From Hypomesus transpacificus (taxonomy: Eukaryota; Chordata; Actinopteri; Osmeriformes; Osmeridae), in the NCBI RefSeq assembly GCF_021917145.1, contig NC_061068.1:9861724-9925723 (forward strand): 64,000 nucleotides of DNA. The letters run 5' to 3'. Under the pieces are notes generated by a model that worked only from the letters and a program-made list of their open reading frames with translations, did no database searches and was not told where the DNA came from. This document shows positions 50,401 through 60,500 of this stretch, piece by piece; the first letter of the stretch is position 1; each line of letters opens with the position of its first letter. A program made the translations under genes and the position numbers.

Positions 50401-53400
50401 GATCAATTTCTTTGATTCTGTTGAGTGCAAATGAAGGGGGAGGGTATGAGAATGGGTCAGTGTTCTTTTAGGGTGGCAAGGGACCAGGGAGTGAACCAGG
50501 AGGCAGGGGACAGGATACATATTAGAGACTAGGATTACACAATATTGACATTACAGAACCTCAATGGTGCACTCATAAATGAACACAGATATCAGATGCC
50601 TGTATATCCTAGTCTTTCTCTATTTAGACAGTGAGGACTGTCTACTATAACGAACCATTGATGACAAGTGTGGGTTTGGCCACAGCTCATTAATGTTACT
50701 GGCTTAACAGCATGCTCACTATATTTGCTGTCATTCAGTTATTTTCTATTTTAAGAGGGTAATGGGTTAACCTCTAGTGTCCTTTTATTAGGCCAAACTA
50801 ATTAAAGACAAGCCCAAAGGGAACCTGAGGTGCCACTTGCTTACTTGCATCACCTAGGTGCTGAATGCATGTGATTGAAATGTTTTTCAAATGGACAGAA
50901 ATCTGTCATGGCTTCCTGTAATAAACAGATTACAATCCAGTATTCAGATTTTCTTCAGGAATGTCCTAAATGACAAAAAACAACAATATTTTTCCGAACA
51001 TGTTGTGTACATCAGAACCAAACATTCCCATCTGACCAGACAAACTATTCTAGGTTATCTCTAAGACAAAGCTCCTCAAATATACTGTCATTTAAAGAGC
51101 CATTACTGAATGGAATTATTTTCCAGATCACATTATAAAAAAAAAAAACAGTGCTATTTTCAAGAAAACGATTGCAAAAATATTTTATGGAATTAAATGA
51201 CTGAACAAACAGTAGATGATTCATCTTGTTTCCTGATGTTGTATTTATTTATAGAAAATATTCTTTTGGGTTTTATTTTTGGATCTTTGTAAAGCATATG
51301 TCGACTGAATGATTAATTGTATATATTTGGAAGTTAAATGTATGTTTTTTGTATTGGACCCCAGGAAGACTGTCTGTTCTTACAGCGTCAGCAAATGGGG
51401 ATCCTAATAAATAACCAAATACAACACACCCTAACCTTCACCTCACCCCCCAAGGCCCATCACAGCTGCAGCACCTCAGGGAGCATGACTCCGTAGACAT
51501 TTTCCACGCATCTTATGACACCACATCCCGCTGCACCAAGCAATTAAATGGCTTGCTGTCCTTGAGTTTCTAACGCGCTAACTGCTGCTGGCAGTCACAC
51601 GCCGCAAACACACACCAACACACACACAAACACACACACTCCCTCATCATTTAACAATGCATATCAAGGCTAGGACAACAGCATTTTCTTCAACCTGTTG
51701 TTGCGGTGGTCTTGAGGCACTGACTAACAGGACAGCTATGTCTCAAGGATCTTGAATCTTTGATCACTATTGGAAACTTATAATGCAGAATGTAATGTCT
51801 AAGGATTATGAATTTCAGATTACTTGAATAAATCTGTTATATGACTAAACATGATGAGTGGGTTCCTTTTGTGAGGATGTCTGTCATCTCCATATTATAT
51901 GTTGATATTTGATATGTAAATTAAGTCTGGATGCATAATGAAATGCAAATATTAAGATTATGCAATATGAGACAATACTGCCCAATACATGTGGGCTGAA
52001 CATCAAGGCATGGCAATCATCAAGTTGATCGATGCCAAACTCAACCCAAACCAAGGGAGGGGATATTCATTTGTGGCGGACAGAAAGTGATTCCTCTGGG
52101 AAAGGATGAGGCAGCATGATGTATCTAACGAGGCCTGAGATAAAGAGAGGATGACTGCCAGCCCCCATCAGAGCCTCCCAGACCAACAGCATCGTCTGCT
52201 CTACTCACTGGACTGGCCTCCCCTTCAGTATCAGGGCAGACATACACACACACACCAAAGTAAGTGCAACGAAATACAAGGGTGACAACACCATAATGAG
52301 TAGAGACAAATCTGCTACAACCCTGTTGAGCATCATCACACATCAGGAACAACCAGGTGTCAGGAATGTTTACAATTGCAATGACATATCTTACAGTACA
52401 CCTATTATACTCATCTATACTCTTCAATGTGTATATTATTATACTACTATACTTCCGTGCCCACCTCTCTCCACTATTTTCCCTATTCCTTTCCTTCCTC
52501 TGCTATTCTTCCTCTTCACATTCCCGCCCTCCCTTTCCTCTGCTCCCTCTTCTCTCCCTACAGCAGCACACTGAGCTGACAGCAGTGTTACAGATCCTGA
52601 CTCAGACAACTGGGCCTGTCACTTCCAGGCTGGCTTGTGTGTGTGAGGGGCCGCAGGGGCACCCAGCTGGCTGCTACTACTGCTATTATTACTGCTACTG
52701 CTGCTGCTACTGCTATTATTACTGCTACTGCTGCTGCTACTGCTATTATTACTGCTACTGCTGCTGCTACTGCTATCATTACTGCTACTGCTGCTGCTAC
52801 TGCTATCATTACTGCTACTGCTGCTGCTACTGCTATCATTACTGCTACTGCTGCTGCTACTGCTATTATTACTGCTACTGCTGCTGCTATTATTACTGCT
52901 GCTGCTACTGCTATTGTTACTGCTGCTGTTGCTGCTGCTGTTACAGTTACTGATGTTGCTACTGTTACTGTTGCTGTTACTGCTGCTGCTACTGTTACTG
53001 TTACTGTTGCTGCTGCTGTTATTGCTACTACTGTTACTGTTGCTGCTGCTGCTGTTCCTGCTGCTGTTACTGTTGCTGCTGCTGTTACTGTTGCTGCTGC
53101 TGTTACTGCTGCTGCTACTGATATTACTACTGCTGCCACTGCTGCTTAACAAAGTTTAGGCAATGGAGGAGTGGGTAAATATTAGAGAAACAGACAGTTG
53201 AGAAGAGGGGAGGGAAAAGAAGATGAGATGTGCTGCTATAACTGCTAAAACCTGGGCAGAATTACTCACTGACTGTTCAATTACACACTTTTTGGTCTCT
53301 ATATTATTCTCTCTCTCACTCTCTCTTTGCCCCCAACTAACCTATTTTTGTCGGTTCATTGGCTGTTTTCATGATATAATTGTACTGCAGTTTTGCTTGT

Positions 53401-55040
53401 TTACCACGCTTCTCCACAGACACAGGCACTTTCTGAACATTGCTTGCCTTGTGTTAATTATCAATTAGATGCCCATTTACAAAATCACAAGGTTTTATCT
53501 TGGTCAATATTGGGTCACCTCTGCAACATTCAGGCTAAACCTAATAGTACACAAAAAGCTCTGGGACAATACAGGGACTAGGTGTCAGAGAGCCAGAGGG
53601 GTGATGCAGTATATTCATGCCTTTAATACTGGCCCTCTGTCTAAATTCATTGCCACTCTCCCAGGACACCACATACTGTCCTTTCTGGTCAGTCTGACTC
53701 TAATCAAGTCTCCACTTCCATTTAAACAAACAATATTATAACAAGAATATCATACAAGCAGGTTAACCTCACAAAGAAAAGAAAATCACATGGATGGTAA
53801 GACATCCTGTTTAGGAAGGACGCTCCTTGATCTATCAGCAAACATGTTTTACATTGACCACTTAAATTGGATCTGTTCTCTTATAACCTACTGTATGTTA
53901 GTGCCATCCATGTTATATGTACTGTACTTAATGACTGGTAACACCCTCCTGATCCTGTGTTTTCATCACCTTCTCCTGGCTTCAAGCTTAAGTGTGTATA
54001 TACTCTTCTACTGCATTTCTTGCTCCGAACTGCGTATCTTGTCAGGTGACCACGCCAGATTGATTCCGTATTGACACAGGCTATATTTTTAATGTTAATG
54101 CATAAGCGACATTTAATGAATGTCGCCATCTCCATACTTCAAAAAAATCACATCGACAAAGGGTCTTTATTTGACCATTGTAACCGCGCAATCGCGGTGT
54201 TTTATGGAATCAGGATGGCGCCAAGGTCATTTGAGGGTAATTGAGAACATTTTGTAAACAAGTGTTATCAGACACAATTAACTTATACATGAACTTGATA
54301 ATGCTACAACACATTGCTGTAATGTTAAATATTACAATGAAAACAAGCACGTTTACGTTATATTCTGCCTTTTCTGTTTATATTTATAAATACAAACCTC
54401 AGTCAATTATAGCTTGTAGACTACACTGAATAAACGAAAATAACGATGTTGCCTATTTATTTTATATTATATTTCCCAGGTAACGTGACTATTTACTTAT
54501 TCCTTGTGTCCTATAACATGCATGACATCCCTAAACATGCATGACAGCGTTAAACTCCTAATTTCTACACTTGTTTACAGCTGTATAAAGCTCTCCACTG
54601 AGGATTCCACACGTGCTTACCTTTTAGAATAACACTACACCGGGCAAACTGTATCCCGTGGATCAATATGAGGTGGTATTTGTTGACAAATCATAATCAT
54701 AGCAAAAAATGAACCATCATGACAAATTAATATGGCAGGAATATCATATTCATGATTTCGTTCAGTTATGCTACAATTGGTACATGGGCATTGGAAACTT
54801 TATTAACTGCGTGTGGGAAATGAAGATACTAATTGTGACTATTTTTGAATAACCCTTCAGGATTAAAAATAAAAATTAGGTTAAGGCTGTCAGGTACTTT
54901 TAATTACATCACCAACATTCATGTGTTTAGCTCTTGTAAGCTCTCTTAGGCTCTAATAGCCGTGGCTAAGTTCTGATGAGTAAACAGTACCTTACCTGGT
55001 AGCTTAGCATGCTTTCGGGGTCGTTGACTCCGGCAGGCAT
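35517..55040 (-). CDS. slc4a8: Sodium-driven chloride/bicarbonate exchanger NDCBE (SLC4 family)
   Basis: This electroneutral plasma-membrane transporter exchanges Na+ and HCO3- for Cl- and controls neuronal pH. I read 24 coding exons: 54996-55040, 47516-47597, 45760-45921, 45045-45180, 44430-44590, 42860-43048, 42175-42263, 41465-41622, 41147-41234, 40907-41053, 40656-40756, 40067-40241, 39845-39978, 39428-39673, 38925-39030, 38588-38749, 38385-38498, 37952-38113, 37452-37703, 37141-37209, 36521-36694, 36182-36313, 35983-36086, 35517-35688. All phases agree: 3360 nt, 1119 aa, against about 1093 in human. The N-terminus [15 protein letters not shown] then [12 protein letters not shown] identifies SLC4A8. 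A cytosolic domain (to about 480) is followed by the membrane domain (about 480-990). Sequons NAT, NIT and NLT lie in the third extracellular loop (exon 15). Exon 9 uses a GC donor. The end of exon 22 (donor GTGCTT) and the C-terminal exon are least certain. Confidence 0.94.
35817..35881. repeat. (GACA)n microsatellite
   Basis: About 16 uninterrupted GACA units lie in slc4a8 intron 23, between exon 24 (35688) and exon 23 (35983). Confidence 0.95.
39031..39092. repeat. (CA)n microsatellite abutting slc4a8 exon 15 acceptor
   Basis: A CA/TG repeat starts at the base next to exon 15 (minus-strand acceptor TGTGTAG at 39031-39037), so the TG tract replaces the usual polypyrimidine tract. Confidence 0.9.
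40262..40602. repeat. 28-bp minisatellite filling slc4a8 intron 11
   Basis: About twelve copies of a unit of about 26-28 bp (AGAGCAGCAGAGTGTGTGTA + GAGGAG, with variants) occupy most of the 414-bp intron between exon 12 (ends 40241) and exon 11 (starts 40656). The repeat produces long shadow frames on the minus strand. Confidence 0.92.
42272..42532. repeat. GTGTATGTGTGTAGGGG minisatellite in slc4a8 intron 6
   Basis: About nine variable units of GGGGAGGGTGTGTATGTGTG begin about 10 bp beyond the exon 7 acceptor (42264-42265) on the intron side. On the transcribed minus strand the array is pyrimidine/CA-rich and overlaps the acceptor tract and branch-point zone. Confidence 0.88.
44011..44051. 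repeat. (GT)n microsatellite
   Basis: About 20 uninterrupted GT units lie in slc4a8 intron 5. Confidence 0.95.
44597..44873. repeat. G-rich 25-bp minisatellite abutting slc4a8 exon 5 acceptor
   Basis: Tandem units such as GACGGGGCAGGGGGTGAGGC begin within a few bases of the exon 5 acceptor (exon starts 44590). In the pre-mRNA this reads as CCCCTGCCCCGTCC-type pyrimidine sequence, so the array seems to have grown from, or replaced, the polypyrimidine tract. The plus strand has many G4-5 runs. Confidence 0.9.
46031..46172. repeat. (GA)n microsatellite
   Basis: About 140 bp of almost pure GA dinucleotides in slc4a8 intron 2, 40 bp from a hAT MITE. Confidence 0.95.
46211..46421. mobile_element. 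Palindromic hAT MITE, 211 bp, in slc4a8 intron 2
   Basis: The ends CAGTGGTTCC and GGAACCACTG are reverse complements, and pairing continues inward for about 90 bp per arm with few mismatches (GACCCCCTG, GTTTTAGATGTTTC, ACACACCTGATTCAAATGAA). A perfect 8-bp duplication GGTTAAGG flanks it (46203-46210 and 46422-46429). In a transcript it would form one long hairpin. Confidence 0.94.
47305..47450. repeat. (GA)n / (GACAGA)n microsatellite
   Basis: GA-rich simple repeat with GACAGA variants in slc4a8 intron 2, ending about 65 bp from exon 2. Confidence 0.93.
47598..51229. other. slc4a8 intron 1, proximal part, no other gene seen
   Basis: This is intronic sequence of slc4a8. It holds only scattered (CA)n/(GT)n runs (for example about 49220-49256 and 50195-50210) and A-rich stretches. 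No ORF with family resemblance on either strand. Confidence 0.5.
51230..51425 (+). mobile_element. LINE 3' tail fragment
   Basis: TATTGGACCCCAGGAAGACT followed by CAAATGGGGATCCTAATAAATAACCAAATACAA resembles the 3' end of an abundant fish LINE family that I recall as GGACCCCAGGAAGAGTAGCT and AATGGGGATCCTAATAAA. Only the 3' tail is visible and no reverse transcriptase frame was seen upstream, so this is a 5'-truncated copy. The left boundary is approximate. Confidence 0.65.
52670..53150. repeat. CTG/CTA/ATT trinucleotide-type satellite in slc4a8 intron 1
   Basis: The first part has about seven copies of a 30-bp unit (TGCTATTATTACTGCTACTG + CTGCTGCTAC, later ATT to ATC). It then degenerates into mixed CTG/TTA triplets up to 53150. 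Because the period is a multiple of three and few stops arise, all frames stay open (poly-Leu, Cys/Tyr, Ala/Thr/Ile, Ser/Asn), but these are repeat artefacts. Confidence 0.93.
53160..54990. other. slc4a8 intron 1, distal part, no other gene seen
   Basis: Intronic sequence with no credible ORF. A small CpG-containing patch at 54180-54225 includes a perfect palindrome CCGCG-CAAT-CGCGG (54184-54197) and GATGGCGCC, which could be a factor-binding site. Confidence 0.4.
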
Positions 55041-55974
55041 GACAGATGTCGTTTGACCTGTTCACAGAGTCAAAAGGTAAGGCTTGTAGCCAAGACGGCT
55101 GCAAGGTGCTCGCTCAAGCTTAGTTGTCAGGAAGCTGTTTATGAAGCTGTCATGCATTGGAAACAGTTCTTGTAGATTCTCTCAGCCACATGTCAAGAAA
55201 CACCTTTCCAACCGAATTCAAGAATCCTTGTGTTCCGTTATGGTAGCTTCAAGTCCCGATCCGCGCGCTCTTCATGCTCTCCTCTCTTTTTTGGTCCTAG
55301 TTGAGAGCTGGTCTGGATGCTGCAAGCATCACTCCTCTCTCAACCAATAAGAATACAAGACAGACTATGGATTGCGACGCATTGCTGTTGCTGAACTGAT
55401 AATATAGAATTCTCAACAGTACAGACTAGTATAATGGAAGTCTAACAGAAGCATGATATCATCTCATTGACGTGTTAACACTAGGGAATCGTGTTACAAT
55501 AATGGTGAATTGGGCCATTGTGGCGTTGGTGTATTGGGCACATTTTATTTCGCCACAAGGAAGGTTTGCTTGAACATACTCACTTGTAGTGAAAACCTTT
55601 GCAAGGATGCCATCTAGTGGAAAATGTCTGTCAAAATGGCTTTATGATTAAGCATGCAAGAAAACATATCAAGCCTTCGTATATTACAAAGCTCGTCAGA
55701 CAGTGGGTAATTATCAAGCATATGCTTGGGGGGTGTATCAAGTCCTGTCTAGAGAAAGAGATGACTCAGAATGCTGCGTCTGCGCAGGTTTGCATTCATT
55801 CATGTATTACAAGAGCTTAGCACCTACAGGTGCAACTAAAATGCGATCCGGTTTCTTTTTACGCATGGCTGGTTGGTAGGCTACATTATAGTCTGCATGG
55901 CGCAACAAGTCTCCTAGGGACAGTTGTTATGGTGACAATAAACTGTCCATGGGAACATGGGAGAGGCGGGACTG
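55041..55974. promoter_or_regulatory. Divergent promoter region between slc4a8 and ttll3
   Basis: The slc4a8 start codon (55040, minus) and the probable ttll3 first exon (about 55.97 kb, plus) are back to back within about 1 kb. The ttll3-proximal end has X-box-like motifs at 55909-55936 and a GC-box-like GAGGCGGGAC at about 55963. The two genes are therefore likely to share or interleave control sequences. Confidence 0.55.
55909..55936 (+). promoter_or_regulatory. Tandem X-box-like RFX motifs upstream of ttll3
   Basis: GTTGTTATGGTGAC (55923-55936) has the layout of an RFX X-box (two half sites around AT; ideal GTTGCCATGGCAAC). GTCTCCTAGGGAC (55909-55921) is a second, weaker match directly before it. 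Looser matches (GTCTGCATGGCGCAAC at 55891, GTCCATGGGAAC at 55944) flank them. RFX factors control ciliary genes, and ttll3 modifies ciliary tubulin, so the position fits. Confidence 0.5.
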
Positions 55975-56057
55975 CGCAAGACTGGAGAGTGGACTGGTCA
56001 CTGGCAGAGTGAAAGGCAGACAGTAAGGACTCACCGGACCGGACCGTGTGTGGCCAG
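55975..56057 (+). other. ttll3: Probable ttll3 untranslated exon 1
   Basis: A good splice donor (GCCAG|GTGAGC at 56057/56058) closes a short stretch just after the X-box cluster. It has no ATG that stays in frame with the coding exons. The 5' boundary is a guess. Confidence 0.4.
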
Positions 56058-56270
56058 GTGAGCGGGTTTAATCAACGCGAAACCCACCACATAAGATTTA
56101 TTTTGGTCGGTTTATTAGTTCCCCTATTGCATGCTCATTAGAAAAATATTTATAATTGATCAACAATTATAGTATAATATGCTTGTTTATTGTCTGTGTG
56201 ACAGCCTACTACACCAATACATGCTTTGAATTCCTGTGTAGGCTGAAAGACCGTTTCCAGGGAGTAGAAT

Positions 56271-57314
56271 CAGCCATTCCCAACCTTGTCCACTCTGCGG
56301 CCCACTTAACTCAAATATGTTTGCATCCCCCCAACAACACAACATTTAATTCGCACATATCACACATGTTTAACACCACGGACGCCAAACTATTTATTTG
56401 AGAGAAAGTGTCCATTAGCTCCACAGTAATTGTAAAGAGAACTAACCTGCTAACCACAAACATTCATATAGTTACACAGGACAGTGATAATTATTTCCGT
56501 GAAAAAATAGGTCTAGAATTTCCGGTGAAGTTATAAACTTGACTTTTAATAACCAGAACAGGTTATGTTAAGTAACTTCTCTAAACAGCTAATAGCAACT
56601 TAGCTGCTCTCTTAACCCTTACACTCAGTATGTGCGCCTGCTCGCTTTTTTCCTCGACCATAACAGGTCACCCTCAACGAGATCTCTTTCTAGATTGTTA
56701 AAAACTGAGAGAAAGACATGTTAAATTGCATTATCCATAGGGAACAAATATGACAGACCAATTATTTATGTGTTAACATTAAAGATAGCAAACTGACAAT
56801 TAGATAATTGAGTGCATCTTGCAAAGCTAGCTAGCATAGCTAACATTTCTGCTCAAATCAGTTAGTAGTGCTAATTTTACTGTGTGAGTTACATAAACCG
56901 TACCTCATAATTGTCGAAAGGTAGCCTACAATTGGAACCCCTTTTCCCTCTTGCTTGAAGGGCAGCAACATGGAATACCATGTGCTTTGTCATTTTGGAA
57001 AGATAACCAGAACTTTAAAAAAAGAAAGAATTGTGAGCAGAACTAATGTAACTGCTAGCTACCGGAAGTTGTCCACCTAGCTTATGCAATATATGCTGTG
57101 TGTGTATGTTCTAAGCGTAACTAATGGCGGTCATAATGAATTAAAGGCAAAATATCATTTAAAAATGAGTAAGACTTTTTATAATAATTACCAACAGTAT
57201 ACATAAATATTTAGATATGTTCTTTCATATTGAATTTTTCATTGGTTTGGCGGTCCACCTGCATTACCCTGACGGACCACTAGTGGGCCGCGGCCCACAG
57301 GTTGGGAATCTCTG
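56271..57314. mobile_element. hAT-like element filling most of ttll3 intron 1, 1044 bp
   Basis: The left end CAGCCATTCCCAACCTTGT pairs with the right end ACAGGTTGGGAATCTCTG (reverse complement CAGAGATTCCCAACCTGT). Just inside the right end, GGGCCGCGGCCCACAGG and the matching GCGGCCCAC on the left are typical of Charlie-like hAT elements. The flanking 8-mers AGTAGAAT and GAATAGAG do not form a clean duplication, so the element is old or the ends are off by a few bases. No transposase frame is present. Confidence 0.75.
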
Positions 57315-57516
57315 GAATAGAGAATGTCTCTACCCTGAAGGGGTGGGGGGGATTTGTTTAAGTCAGCTCACCTCAATATACACCTGACCTAGATCTTTTA
57401 CCTGTCCACACAAAAGGTTTTGCTACTGTAGTAATTAAGATGTGGCTTAACAACTTGTTTGTGATAGATGAGAGGAACCTATGGGTGACGTGACGGTATA
57501 GGGTGAACTTCTACAG

Positions 57517-57531
57517 ATGGTCCCATCTTGA
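57517..57531 (+). other. Short upstream ORF before the ttll3 start
   Basis: The first ATG after the acceptor CTACAG (57511-57516) opens ATG-GTC-CCA-TCT-TGA, a four-codon frame that ends 5 bp before the proposed ttll3 start at 57537. If the exon model is right, it would reduce initiation at the main start or force reinitiation. Confidence 0.35.
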
Positions 57532-57536
57532 GCAGG

Positions 57537-60500
57537 ATGCAGCACATGCCATGTAAGAACACACACACACAATTGACTTCTCTGTTTCTACTCTGGGCTA
57601 CTGCAATGTATGTGTGTGCTTGTCTGTGTATATTTATGTGTTAATTTCTACATTCATTTTACCCAGCACCCCCTGTGGAGGGGAGGGGGCATCGCCGTCT
57701 GCTCAGCCTTCCAGTAATTAACCCAGACAGACTGAGAACAGCCAAGGCCCTGGTGGAGAAAGCTGTTAAAGTGAGACAGCCTAGGGACTTCCCACAACAG
57801 ATACCTATTACTATTACTGAAAGATTCAAAGACCCTTTCCCCATTTCTTTTAAAAGTGATCCTTCTCACTCCTTCTCTTCCATTAGTTGCGAAGGGTGTT
57901 CTCTGTGCAGGGGCCCTACCCAGTGATCCGCGCTGCGTTGCGGGCGAGAGGCTGGGTGGAGCGCCGTCTCCCACGGCTCTCCCAACCAGCAGTTCATTGC
58001 CATGGTGACGAGGACGAGGATGGAGATTGTGATGACAGCAATGATGACAATGGTGGGTGGATGGGTTCAGAACGGAGGAGGCTCTTGCAACTAGTTGGAT
58101 GCTTAATTGTTGTCAAACTGTTTGTGGAGACTGGTGAACGTATGAAGGGAAAGCAGCCTCCCTGCTTGTGGTATGACTGACGCACTTTGCATAATAGCTG
58201 TAATGGCCGTAACTGAATGGGGATGGTGCTGTAATGGGAGCACTGGTCAGATGCTTCTGTACCTGGTAAATGATACTTGGTAAAGTACTCCATGTCAACC
58301 AATATGTCACAACAGACGGATCATTGACATTTCAGGCTCATCAAGATAGAACTTTTCACCACACACACACCAGCAACTGTTCTTCTTTCAGACCGAGGAG
58401 TGGAGGGAGAGAAGGAGGAAGACCCTGATGACATGTATAGCCTCCTGGTGAGCTTCTAGTTCATTCTCTAGAACAAAAGTAAAGCCATAACTGTGTTACA
58501 TATTCACCAAATTCAAAACATATGATTTACCATGCATCCAATTTCATTTCAGTCACGTTTGGTTCGAAATGAAACATCTTACTTTTATTGGACGACACGG
58601 AGAGATTCTATAGACTGTCACTCATTAAGGAAGGACCAAATGACCAATCACTTCGCAAAGGCTGGCACTTTCACTACCAAGGTTTATATCAGGTTATACA
58701 CATAAACTGAACAGTCAGTATCAGAACTATTTTAAATAACCCCTCCTCTTTCTTTATTTCTCGTCTCTTTGGTCTTTCTCTCTCTGTCTATTGATCTCAG
58801 GTGGGGCTGTGCCTGAACTTGAGGAACCTCCAGTGGTTCGATGCTGCAGACCCAGACACTTTCTTCCCTCGATGCTATAGGCTTGGGGCGGAGGATGAGA
58901 AACATGCCTTTATTGGTCAGCCTCCTGCCTCCCCCCCCAAAAAAAAAATTAAAACTAAAACTAATTACCCTGTAATATTTTTACACAGAACTACTTTAAA
59001 TCACCCTGTTCTCTTTCTCCCTCTCCTTCTCTAATTCTATTTTGACACTCTGAAGAGGACTTCAGGAGGACTGCATGCACCAGCTTGCTCCAGTATATAG
59101 TGGAGAGGAGTGGTGGGGTGGGAGAGGACATCATGAAGGAAGATCATGCATCAGGGGAATCTAAGGGTATTACCCAGTGGAACACTAAAGTCTACTCTTA
59201 ATGACTGTGCACAGTGTATTTGTGATCCTCTGTATCCTCTGTCTTAGCCAAACCAATATCATCTTCTTTCCCACAGGACTTAGGAAACAATACAAGCACA
59301 GGGGAACTCGGACTGTCAGTCCTGGAATCATTGACAGAGCCTTAAATGTATGCCAGGAGTTTCTCGACAGCTTAGATCACAGTGATATTGATGTCATCAT
59401 GGAAACACCCCCCTGCTTAAGCGAGCAACAGTGGGCAGAGTTTATACGTGACTACTACCTGCTTGTCCAGTGAGTGTGTTGTCTGAATGGATTGGCCATG
59501 GGTATTCCAGAAAGCAGGTTATGTGACATACCTGGGTAAGTTAACTCCCCAGCTGACACCCAGTGTTGTAGCAGTATGTTGCATAACCTGCTTTCTTGAA
59601 TACCACCCCAGGTCAGGTCACTTTTGATATTTCTTTTGTAGTCTGTTTTGTAGTGGTCTTCGGCTGGGTGACACCAAAGTGAGCTTCAGCAATTTAGTAA
59701 AAACATCTTAGTGCATGTTTTATGAGTGCACAAGTGGTTCCACCATGTCCTATCCTGTGAGTAGTGATGGTGGGTTGATAGAGGGAGCAGGTGAGTATGT
59801 GGATCGCTGCCAGGCTATGCTGACCACACTGCACGAGTTCTGTCCACAGCTGGACACTGATGGGCTCCACAACATCTGGATTATCAAGCCTGGGGCCAAG
59901 TCGCGGGGAAGGGGTGAGTTCCACTCTGGCTCTCTGCGTAGTGTGTGTGCTGTTATAATCCCAAAAGACGGTGATTTGGCCTCTCTATTCCATTTATATT
60001 GAACCCTGATCCCCCAGGTATCATGTGTATGAACCGTCTGGATGACATCCTGAGGCTTGTTGACAGTGACCCCTCCCTGATCAAGGACAGTAAGTGGGTG
60101 GTGCAGAAGTACCTGGAGCGCCCACTGTTGGTCCATGGCACAAAGTTTGACTTGCGCCAGTGGTTCCTCGTCACTGACTGGAACCCTCTGACCGTCTGGT
60201 TCTACCAAGAGTGCTACCTGCGGTTCTCCACCCAGCCATACTCCACCCACACCTTGGACAGGTCAGCTGGAGAGAGGGTCAGGGACAGAGACACTAGTGT
60301 TCTGCTGCTTGAATGTACATCAATCATATGATCCTGCTTTATAACCATTGCTCTCTTACTTTTGTCTATCATGGAATCATTATTCTTTCGCTCCATCCCT
60401 CTCTGCACATTAGCTCGGTCCATCTGTGCAACAACTCCATCCAGAAGCACTTCCAGCCATCCCAGCAGCGCCACCCAGGGGTGCCAGGAGACAATATGTG

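Noticed and set aside
52357..53159. Frames of up to 198 codons giving Cys/Tyr, Ala/Thr/Ile, Ser/Asn or poly-Leu
   Set aside because: Produced by the CTG/CTA triplet satellite; no frame has a conserved domain and all are open together.
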